Assembly (NCBI GenBank): GCA_009760855.2
Contig: WPIO01000120.1
Span: forward strand, 682,001-746,000
Origin: Cristatella mucedo
Lineage: Eukaryota; Bryozoa; Phylactolaemata; Cristatellidae
Length of the DNA stretch: 64,000 bases
Direction of reading: 5' to 3'
The notes below the pieces were generated by a model. It searched no databases. It was given only the letters and a program-made list of their open reading frames with translations, and was not told the origin of the DNA. This document shows, one piece after another, positions 22,701-34,700 of the stretch. The first letter of the stretch is position 1. Each line of letters begins with the position of its first letter. Both the position numbers and the translations under genes were made by a program.

Positions 22701-25700
22701 ATGAAGCATTCTTGAAAGTGATTTCTTATCGATGACTAACTACTTGCATAAACTGTGAGACGCAGCGTTGCCGCGAAGCAGTTCCACAGTCAACGGTCGA
22801 AAAATTGAGAGCTTTAATAACGCAGCCAACCAACAGAACGTGACTGCAGCTAAGACAGATAAAGTATTAGCAACAAACAGGTTCTACAGATATTGAACCT
22901 GTTTAATGCTAATCCTAAATGATTAAAAAAAACAGGTTCCACGTATACAAGTCCTAAATGATTACTCTTGGCTAGAACACCACGACTCGTACGAATCTTA
23001 ATACCACCGGCCTCTCTTAAGAAGCAAGCTCCGATCAGCCGTAGCCAATGCAGCCTTAGAGGAGTTCAATTTCCCTAGGAACGCGACACATCCAGCCAAT
23101 CAGCAGTGGTCAGCGTCTCGAAAAATAGACCCGGTATGCTGTGTCGACCAGTGCTGTGCTGCAGGTCAAGTTAAGACCGTTCGATGTGGTAGTAATGGCT
23201 CACTAGCTGCGAAGCGGATTCGATCAACGTAAAAGGCATCGGATGCTCGTCGTGCCGTCGCTCACTGGGCAAGACGGGACGACTGGCTGGCTGGCTGGCG
23301 TGGATCTTGCGCTTCGGCTCTGAAGCGGCCGAGAGCCAGCTCTCAGTGGAACTAGAGGGACTGGCTGCAGCTGAGCGACAGAGCGGTGGCGAGCGATAGC
23401 ACGGCGGCGAGCGACGGGCGCTGTCAGTGCAGCAACGGCAGCATGCTGGCCGATACTACCAAGCACAATACGACTCATCATTGGATCTAAGAAAGATATT
23501 GTGTTTTCTGAGGGCCCTTTATCAAGTGCATTATTATTATTATTATTACAAGTGGCTGCGGGGCTTGACGCCGGACATTGAGACCAAGAAAGATTCAGCA
23601 AGACGACCATTGAAGCTCTGGGTGCGGAAATGTTTCTGACGCCATTCTTTAAAATTAATGCACTGTTTTAGTTTCAGAATGGTACATCGAGTAGGCAAGT
23701 TCAGAATTAGCGGCCATTGAAATCGCATAGAGAATAGCATCAACGAATTGATGCCACGCTCTAAGAACGCACCGGTTTTTCACAGCATTTTTAGTAGGTC
23801 CCTGTCATTCGACCTTTATGTGTTTATGCTTGCTGACACTGTCCATGCTGCCACTCACCATATTTGCATGCTGAGTCTCTGTATGTAAACCCCTAAGCGT
23901 ATGGTTTTTGTTTTTTATCAAGCATACTACCACTAACCATTCGATCATACTTCTTTTGCAGTAAATGTAAAGTGCTTAGAAAGAGAATGTGTGCTCTAAG
24001 GGCGATGTATCAAATGTATCATTATTATTATTATTATCATTAAGATACAAAACTAGTTGTTTATTCTGAACCTGTTGGCTCTTTAATACGATTAGTGAAA
24101 TAAAGAACAAATTTGAAAGAATAAAGGTTTTGGGGTATTGCCTGCACGCCCTCTGCCAGGATTGAATGGCTGAGGACTATAAATTGACATTTGAAGCCAT
24201 TGTTGAGAGGCCGGAGGGGCGCTTTGTATTGGAAACTGCCAGCTGAGTCGGTCGAAGGAAGCTAACAACTCGTCCACCACAACTTCTTTACCTACTGCCC
24301 GAAGTGTATCTATGGTTCGCACAGCCACACTCATCATTTCGACCGCCAGGTGGCCTGCTATACCTACCCCCGTAGTAATTACTAAATGAAAAATAAATAA
24401 TAAAAACAAATAGTCCTCCTGATATGAGGTTATTGTTATCAGCGGTGTGCCAACGAGATTTCTCCTAAAATACAGTAAGAAAGCTGAAACGCCGATACGC
24501 GGTCTGGATGGACTGAATACCACCAGAGAGCCACCTCCCCTTGACCTAGCCAACAGCCAACTGCCACTATTGCTTGGCACTGTCAGCTTCAACCGGCGTC
24601 CATATTTTGACTGTTTGGTTAGTGGTATACAGGAAAAAGATTTCGACGGAAGCGGCTAACCAGAGGTATTGCTGTGCCTTTAAGGAGAAATTATAAGCCG
24701 GGGAACATGTACTTATGCGTGCTGACATTGTGCATGCTGCTACTAACAACGTATGCGTGCTGACCCTGTGCCTGTCACCCCTAACCGTGTTATTCATGTT
24801 TATCAAGCATGATATTACCCACAATTCAACTGCACTTCCTTTTGCAGCAAATGTGAAGCGCTTCAAAGGAGATTGAGTTTTATGAGGGCACTTTATCAAG
24901 TGCATTATTATTATTGTGTCATGATTAAGATCTTCGACTGTTTAATTTTGTCGTAGTGGCAGTCTTAGAGGTGGCCTGTGTGGGGCTACTGAAAACCAAG
25001 GCTGCTAATTTTTGGCATTGAAATACTCAGATTGACTATGTAAGAGCGGAAGCTAGGTCTTCTTACCTCCAAACTGCCTTTTCCGTCGACCCTAACCTTG
25101 CTCTAAACAAGATTTGCGCATAGGGTCAAATTCTCATTGAGATGAGGGCACTGACGTTGCAATTAGGTGCTAACTCAGGTGAAAACTGTGGATATGTCTA
25201 GCTTTTGAATTAAAGTAAGCGATTTCATGCCTTAGTCTGCAATCGAACCATGATGCCTCATCAATTGACATCGCCACGGACACAATTCTATCGCAGGTTA
25301 ATGTTAATGCATTGTTGTCCTCCTACTTCGTGCTACACAAAACTCTATTTTATTTATGAAAAGTATACACTTAAACACGTTTAAAAGCACACTAAGTAAA
25401 GGTACTTACTGATGCCGTCCGGTTCTCTGCATCTTCTTTTGTGAAATAGCATTTCTTCAGCAATATGGTATGTCACTCTTACTTTTGACAAGCAAATATC
25501 GGACTCATCTTTCCAAGTCATTTGTCCTGAGATTCCCCTCTAACCTATTTCAGAATTGGAACGAGTGCTAAAGCAGCTACATACAGATCTATGTACAGTA
25601 ACTGATCTACGAAAAAAACTTAATGCGCCGTTAAGTCTTTACAAAAGACTCCTGGAATAGATGATTCCAGAAAATAGTGTCACGGGATGTTTGTATATCG

Positions 25701-28700
25701 TGAAAATTATTAAGAAACTATTAAAAAGCAATACTGGGCTTTTTTATTTCTACCTGGCTAGTTTTGTATATATTTACATACGTTCTGATAAAGCTAGTTT
25801 ATATGGCGTGGTGTAAGATTGGCTACTAAAGGGTGATCCTGGCTCAAGACAGGCTATATCCTTCACTTTAGTTTATTTTTTATAACGCCCTTGGTGTAAC
25901 TAATCTATTTCTATGCACTTTCAATTTGCTGCAAAGGAAGCATGATTGAATGGTTAATGTTAGCAAGCTCAATATCAACTAGCACAAAATGGTTGTTTAG
26001 AGGTGATATGCATAGAATTAGCATGCAAATATGGTTAGCCGCAGCATGCAAAGTGTCAGCAGGCGTAAGCAAGCAAATGGCGACTCACTGGGACCCACTA
26101 AATGCTGTAATAAAGAAATGCGTTTTTAGCTTCTTTTTAAGGGTCCTTAAGTCAGGTGATGCCGCGATGCCAGCCGTAAGTGAGCTCCAGGCTGTAGGAG
26201 TATATGAACTAAAGGCACAGTCTCTAAAGGATTTGAGGTTCGAACGAGGAATAGGTAAACAATGAAATTCCAAAAAGCAGCTGGCACGATGCTTAGCCTG
26301 CTTTGTAGTCGATCTAATGGGTATGCTGAAGCAAAGAACTAAGGACCTAAAAGTGAGCGACAAAACTTTGAAGTCGATTCGCTGCTTGACTGGTAGCCAG
26401 TGGATGTCGGCGAGAAGTGATGTGATGTTACGTAGCAATTGCGAAGATAGTCAAGTCTGGCCGCAAAGATTTGCATCAACTGTAAGGGATTGACTTCAAC
26501 CCGGTAGACAGGCTATCAGTAAGTTACAGAGTCAAGTCAAAACGTTACGTCGCAAATGCATGGACCAATGTAGATGTAGTCTCTCTGTCTATGCAAGCCC
26601 GAATTGTAGCGATATTATTTAGCTGATTGTTGGCAGACTTGCTTGTTGAGCTGATGTGGCCGTCTAACGAAAGGTCACTTTTAAACAGGACACCTAGATT
26701 TCGTGCATATTCAACAAGAACTGTGCTAAAGGAGCCGGTTTTGAGCGTTAAGTTTTCTAATTCCTGAATTTCACTTTGTTCGCCCATAGCAAGTAATGAG
26801 TACCTAGTAATAATTGAAGGCCTAGATTGCACTTGGCAATCACATAGGCACGAGGGATAGTATAAACCGTAAAAAGAACTGGACCAAGTTCACAACCCTG
26901 AGGTACCATATACTTTAGTTGTTCCTCGGCTGATCATTATCAATTCGCATCAATACTCTGGAGTCTCCCACTGAGATAGGACCTGAACCATTGCAGTACC
27001 ATTAATGGCTAGCGAAATTGAGAGGCACTCGAGAAGGTCTTGGTGATCAATAGTTTCAAAAGCTGCCGAAATATTGAGCAAAACAAGCAGAGAGACTCCA
27101 ACTAAGAGCGCATTTATAAGAATGTAGTTGTACACCCAAAGCAATGCCGACTCTGCGGAGTGACTATTAAACCAGACTGAAACTTACTAGGTAGGAGCAA
27201 ATCTTCAATGCATAAGTTCAGCTTGTCGGCAACGACTTCTTCCAGGGTCTTTACTTGGAGCAGTAGAAATGAGGCTGGGCGAAATTTGCGCTGGTTCTCT
27301 TGGTCTAGTGCTATTTTCTTGAGTAGTAGCCTGACTTCGGCTTTTTTGAAAGGTGCTGGGACGTGACAAGAGGTTAATGAAATATTTAAGATGTTAATTA
27401 TTCATATCAGCAGCATATCTATGCATCATAGAAGGTCTGTAGGAGTAGTGTCTAGAGGACTAGTTGTCTTCTTTATTGGGATATTAGCTTCAAGTTAAGG
27501 TTACCATTGGCCTCCTAAATGTAGACATTGAGATGCTGCATGGAATTTAGGGACATGACTCCAGTGGGAATGCTGCCCCCCTAGGGATGGACTCCATGAT
27601 TCATTAAATTCGCATGATATTCCATGATATCCACTCCATGATATTTTGTTTTCAAAGCTCGATAAGATATTGGTTAGATCATCGTAAGGTATGGAATTAA
27701 TATTGGAGCAGTTTAGGGGATGGTTGATTTGTAGTCATCAGCATTTTTGAATTGTGCATCTGTGATTCAACAAGTTTCTATAGAAGCCAGATGTGACCGT
27801 TGCAGAGAATATTTGGTACGACCTGCATTAGTCTTCATAGACCTGTTGCTGGACTGTAAATCCCGATCTTTTCTAAGCTTTTTTAAGCCTGGACTTAACA
27901 GGCCTAGCTTTTTCTACGCCTTGGGTCAAGCATAGGCCCTCTGGGCGAGGGCACACATTGCATGTTTGCACGTTCTCCGTTTCAGACGAATGTAGATTTT
28001 CCCGAATTACAGCCTAGTAAGTTGAAGTTGTGGCAGATATATTGAGCTTTCAGAGGGACTTTGAATCACATACGTCTAATAAATATGCAGGCATGACGAA
28101 TATCTCAAGGTGGTTAATAATGGCTAGTAATTATGCTTTGCACATTATGTCCTTCATTAGGGTCGACGCAGGTGACTTTAGTTGCCTTCAATCGCCATGA
28201 TTATTTTGTGGGAAAACTGGCTTGCAATACTTGCAATACTGGCTTGCATGACGGCAAGAGAATAATGAATTCTGGAATCGAGGACTGTAGCGAGACTGTA
28301 GTTGGATCATCAGAAAATTTTTGTGCTCTTCAGCCTAATGATTCTTCAATAATGACAAAGGCCTGCCAAGGCTCTGTTATTAAGAAATGTCTCTTTGTAG
28401 CACATAATTCACTCATTCGCTCAGAAATTATCGCACAGGGCAAATACATGCCACACTTTAAAACAGGGTTTCGCCTCTTAGCCAACTTTAAGAAGACGAT
28501 TCCCTCAAAAAACAAGTTTAGTAGCCCGAAATCAGGAGGGAAGTTCTCATTAGCACGAAAAAAGTCGTAATCGCTTGGTTCCATGCATTTTAGCATTTAT
28601 TTAGCGTGTATTCGCATGCTCGTAAAATAGTTCATAAAATTCAGCACAAGTAACCGTAAAAAACTCCTTCATGTAATCGCATTCAATTACAGCATGTTTT

Positions 28701-31700
28701 GACCTATTAGTTAAATTAAAGTGGAATGTGTCTACAAAAAATCATGCTAAAACCGTGTTTATGTGCTAGTGCACGAGCCTTGCCGAAACAATACAGATTC
28801 AAGATTGTCACTGCATCTATGCTGATGGAGCTTAATCTACTAGACATGCAGGATCTGGGTCGTAACTTAAAAAACATTTCACTAGGCTAATTGTTTTCTA
28901 CCAGAGGAGAGCTCTTGGCAAGTCTTTGTGAAGACTTTTAAGAGGCACCCATCTACTGGTATTCCAAATCCTGACCTGCCAAGTTAAACGATGCTACCTT
29001 TGTGCAGTCTCCAGACACACCATGAATAGGCAGTTTTTACTATCGCTAACAAGAATAGGCTATTAAATAGCTAGTCTGAGATCAACGTTTGCATTAGCCC
29101 TACATTCGACAATGGCTCTGATACAGAGCTTGAACCTTGAGCTATATTCCTCATACAGTCTTCAATGACTTCAGGTTTGGTGCAGAAGTTAGCGTGGTAT
29201 AAGCGTTTTTTTCTCTAGTTGCTAATAAGTGTATGGATTGATGCAGCATGTGCAACTGGGCGGTAGCACAATAAAGATATTGGTGAGTTACATTGCAGCA
29301 TATTCATTTCAATTTAAACTTCAAGAGTGTTTAGCAGTATAATAAAATACTTCATATTAAGTTTGCTCCTGTTTCTTAGGTTTAAGCAGGGAACGTGTTT
29401 CTATCGGGGGGGGGGGTCTCGGAGTAATTTTCAGGTGCAGACGAGGCATGCCTTCTCGGACCTAAGTACCCTTGGCTGCATTGTACGTGACAAAGTGGAC
29501 GAGGAAATGCGAACAATATTTGGCATCAATTTTAAGAAAGGATTGATGACTTTTCGGGCTATATTCCTGGCTCGTATCTGATTTTGACCCTCAAGCCCCT
29601 AACGTTAGTTGAGAGCCAGCCACAAAATTAATTATCAGTTGAGAGCCAGCCACGAAATCAGTTATATCTTTTCAAGCGAAATTGTGGCGAGTGAACCGGG
29701 CTTAAACTTTGAGATTCATCTACGAATAACTCGTCTTTGGTTATCGTCCAGTGTGCGACCCTGTTACCAGGGCCTACCACTGCCGGGCTGAGGAAGCGCA
29801 CTCGCTCCTTGTCATAGCCGGGCGTGCCGCCGACTAAGGCGATGACCTTGTCGAGGCGGTGGCGGGCGACGTCTGACACGGACCTGTCCGGCGAGCTGAG
29901 CATCCTGCACGCTTTGGTCTCGGGCATGATCGCGCCATTCCACCTGAGGCGGAAAAAACCAAGACCGCCTGAGGCGCACTGAGCGAACGGAAAGCGGAGC
30001 GGCACAGGTCGACCAGTGCCTTGTCAGCCGGCTTTAGAGCAGCCCGGGTGACAATGCGTTAACGGCAGAGGTAGTCGAGCCGCGGGAGCAGTAACGTCCG
30101 CAGGGCGTCGAGCTTTTGCCACGGAGCGAGAAGGCATGCCTTAAGAAGGTTGATGTCCCTCGTGAGGGAGTCGCAGGCCTGCCCTATCTCAGCCCGAGGT
30201 TGCCCTGGTTGTGCTGAAAACTGTTAGGTTAGAACTCAAAAAATAATTTAAATTTAATATTCATGCATCATGGCTTGTGACTGAGTTGTTTTGTATCACT
30301 CTTTCAGTGTCGGCGATATTTTCAACAGTATGTTCTACTCAGACTTCTATGGAATTACTGTTTTGTCCACAGGTGACGTGACCTGGACAATGCAGGGGAG
30401 CTTCACTATTAGGTATGGAAATGCACGGCGGCTTTGTTCGCAGTTTCTGCACGTTAGTAAAAGCAATTTCATAACAACTATGGTGGTCATAATATTTTTC
30501 CGTTCAGATGCGACTTCAACTTGACATACTATCCGTTTGACACGCAGACATGTGACCTACGTTATGAGAGCCTAAACTACCCGTCTAACTTGCTGCGCCT
30601 ATACACGGACACTTCGTCGATTGACCTCAGTCTATACCATGAGAACTCTGAGTTCGCTGTTGTTTCCACTGCCGCCACCACGTAAGTTTCTTTCTAATGT
30701 GTACTAAGCATTATTCTTCGTATTTTCGTTGTTGCGATCTTTGATTCTAGCTGGATACTTGTTAGCCTGTTACTAATAATATTGCCCTGGTCGAGGTCCC
30801 GAAGATCACTACTTTGGGGTCTGAGGCTGAAGCAAAGATTAGATCAACAATCGCATTATGAAAGAATTCTACACTTTTTAATTCGATCGCACATGTAATG
30901 TAATGTAATGTAATGTAATGTAATGTAATGTAATGTAATGTAATGTAATGTAATGTAATGTAATGTAATGTAATGTAATGTAATGTAATGTAATGTAATG
31001 TAATGTAATGTAATGTAATGTAATGTAATGTAATGTAATGTAATGTAATGTAATGTAATGCAATGTAATGTAATGTATAGACCTCCAGCAACATTCTCCA
31101 GAAGTGAATAGGCAATGGAGATCGTCATTTACTATTTAAAAAACTGACAGCGGGCTAAGTGCATTCTTGAGATTCAAATATGGTGGCTAAATATTAGTAG
31201 AAATGCCTCGAAAGTGTAGCACAGTACTTGCAAAGCATTTTTGGACTATATATTATGCAGACTATTCGCATCCATTTAGGGGAGAAATAACTCGCCAGCT
31301 TTTGCAAAGGTATCAACAATTCAAAGAGTCATTTCAGACCTTCAGTGTTTACAAAACTTGACTAAACTAGGTCACAACACAGCATAGATAAATTGATTGT
31401 ATACTAAGGGGTAACTTCAAGAAAATATGCATACGATTCATCCAACAATCATATACTAGTTTGGGGAACCTTTTGAATGACAAATATTTATAAATGTTAT
31501 CTGAAGTTCCGACGACTGCCACATAAAATAAAAAAAACGATTAAGCAAACCACTCCTAACCGGAATGTAAACCAAATTCATCATTTTTACAGATATATTT
31601 ACTTATCTCTGCATCATAAGGAACTTGTATCCCAGCTTATCGAGCCTTGGTAGATTGAATAATTGAATATATTCTATGCGTGAAACATTTTGATGTGCAT

Positions 31701-34700
31701 TCTTGTGACTTTTATAAAGCTTCCTTTCCTATATAGGTCTGTCCCTTGTAAAATCTATAGCTCGGTTAACACTTCACATGTAAGACTTAGATTTGACATG
31801 CGAGTCCAACTTTGCTTGTTTTACACGATTTTCGAGAAATGCTTGATTTTGGTTGGATAAATTGTGCTAAAAATGGCCATGATTACGGAAAATAAAGCTC
31901 CAGGATGTATTGTGACGTATACAGCAAAATGTACCTTTCAAATTTCACTTTGATGCTTGAAGTATTAGCCAAGTTAAGGAATTTACAAGTCAGTAGGCTA
32001 CACTAAAATGTTGTCGCACAAAAGTCGCACGAATGCATCTTAACAAGCTTCAGGCATGTAACTCGATGTACTAAGTTTCGACGATTTGGAATACAAGTTG
32101 CATACGTTGCCGAGATTAGTAAGTTTGTTACATGCAAATATGTTGCATCCATTTTTTACCCAGGCTAGACCGGGTTTGCCAAATCTTTGTTTTCTTCAAT
32201 GTGGAATTCGTCAGAACATTCTATCATATTTATAAATTACTTGTCTTTTGAAAGCTACCCTAAAAAAATATTCAATTTTCCAACAAATGGTAGCGAAAGC
32301 CAGATGCCGTGCTAGTTAAATAAATCCTAGCTGATTAAACAGCCTCTTTTTGTATAGCGACAGAAGAGCCTTTACGGCTATCACCACCGTATGTAGTGGT
32401 GATAAAGAATCGCCCACCGCAGGAATCGAACCCACGACCTCGGGGCCGAGGTCGTGAAAGCAACCGCCTTACCTAGTGTGCCATCATGGCTCAAGCCTAG
32501 GTGAGTGCAGGTAGTGGTGTAGCCAGTGAGGCACTTGGGAGCATTGCACAGCTATCTGAATAGTCAATCAACTATCTTGAATATACACACGTAGCTAGAC
32601 ATAAAAATACTTCAGTAGGGAACGTGGCTAATACGAGTCATTACATTGCTACTTTTAGCGATCGCTTTCTTTCATTCATATTGTGGGTAGTTAATGCTCA
32701 TTTTGACTGACATGTATCGCATTAAATTAACTTGTATCAGCCGCAGATGAAGAGAGCCGCAAAATCAAGATACTCGATGATAGGTGATAGAATAGTAATG
32801 AACATATTTATTCCCATACAAAAATGATATACCGGTAACATCATGTTAAGAGCTAGTCAGTAAAGAAAAAGCTAATCACGCCCAAACATTTTTTAGTAGT
32901 ACAGTGCTATTCTCAATTTTAATTAGCTTCTGCAAATTACCAATTTTTATTAGATGTTTGCCGATGTGGATATTTTACATTGATGAATAATTTTCTCTGA
33001 TTAGAGACTCCAAAGAGACTCTGTGATTAGGCGTTGCTACTTTGTCCTGTAATCAAAGGTTTTTGAAATTTCTGTCAGATAGAGTAGTGAATGAAGTTCA
33101 CGTTACCACTGTGCAGACGAGCTTTAGCTGAGTTCTATCACTTGTACCTCAACTGAACTATTAAGAAACAGTTGATTTTTTTTAATCGGTCAGCGATTTA
33201 CATAGAGACTATAGTTTCTCAAACTGGTGACATAAAAAGATGAAAAGCAAAGCACATTAATTAGCCAAACATCCTAAGCTAATCAAATGAATAGTGGGGG
33301 GCTTCAGCTCCCACACAGCAACGTTTTTACTGACATTGATGCAAACATATGGGATCTCCACTGACAAGGGTATTAAAAACCATCAATATCATACTTATCA
33401 TACCCAAAGCATCTCAAAGCCAATGTCTGGGGGCAATCTTAGCTAGCTTGCTAGCCCAAAACCCACCAACAGAGATACATTACCAAACTGTGTTACTGTG
33501 ATGAATTTCTTCCGTTTTAGTGAAGAATTTGTTCCGGGGGTGGACGGAAACTACTCAAACGTCATCTTTACTATGACTTTAAAGAGGCGGCCATTGTATT
33601 TTATGCTGAATTTGATATTGCCCTGCGTACTACTGTCATTACTAACGTGCTTCGTCTTCTTGCTGCCAGCCAAGTCCGGAGAACGGGTAGGCCAGACACA
33701 GTCATAGCTCTGTCTGCTGCCTGTAACAAGGCTGGCATAAATGGACAGAGCAGACACGATTGCAGCCACGATTTTTGGCTGTAGCTGCAGTGGCTGTCCC
33801 TGCGACTGCTCATAGGTGTAGCTTTGTCAGACTGTAAAGTTTGCTGGACTATGCCCAACTTTGGGTAAAAATCACTTAATCAACGATAAGACCAAACAAT
33901 CAGGTGGACCCACTGTAACAAGGTTCTAGACTCACTTATTTATAAGAGACGAATATATGTCAATGTCGATGAACGGATGAATAGATTGACACGTGTTCCT
34001 GAGGGCAAACGAACGGAAAGACGAGGAACGGTACTGAGTGCCTCGCATTCCTTGCATTCTTGGGCTTGCCCGTCTGTAGCTCCCCACTGCAGCACCATGG
34101 TGGTGCAGTCAGCGAAGCTGTAGCTAGCATAGCTGCATTTCTGAGTACCCCCTTAGACTAGCACTCTATAAGTTCTGAATCAGATAATTCTTGGTCACAA
34201 TGTTTATCACTCAGGGAAGATTATGGATGAAAATGACTGTGACCGAGGGCCATTGTTAGGCCCACCAGAAATCGCTGACCTAGTAGTGATTCGTGACGTC
34301 CGAATTACAAATTTATAGTGCCCGTGCAAAGTTGCAGTAACCTTGTCCATTTATCAGAGGTTTCTAAACCGGCTTTTTCGTATTCTTGGTGCACCATTAG
34401 AACGGTAGTAGCAAATGGATCTAGTTCCGCCTTGGCAACATCGAATCTTCATAGCAAGGCGAGAAACCACCAGTTCACTATCAAACTCTCAGCCACGTGT
34501 GATCCGTTGATATTTCAAGATAATGTATCTCATTTAACAGTATTCTTATATCATCAACACCTGTTAAACCATTGAATTTAATACAAAATTTTGATTTAAA
34601 AATATTGCATACCACCCACCATTGGGTTCGGTGGCCCGATTACTATGTTCTCATTCAGTCGTCAAACTCCGCGAATCAACAATAAGGCATTAGTTTCCAG

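Larger units (their letters stand above)
20495..22793. repeat. Unclassified dispersed repeat X, copy 2, with internal insertion
   Basis: Direct-orientation copy of 1-1648. The match breaks at about 21285 and resumes at about 22095 (CATAGTAGGGGGTTACC). The intervening 0.8 kb is much longer than the 0.1 kb in copy 1 and holds a SINE and a LINE fragment. At the junction there is a short run of TTACAT units. The repeat lies inside receptor intron 4. Confidence 0.8.

Noticed and set aside
28133-28570. Plus-strand frame of 145 residues
   Set aside because: Overlaps the minus-strand LINE endonuclease remnant, which explains the sequence better.
30762-31128. Reverse-strand frames encoding repeated ITLHY pentapeptides
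   Set aside because: They are translations of the TGTAA satellite, open only because the unit has no reverse stop in those frames.
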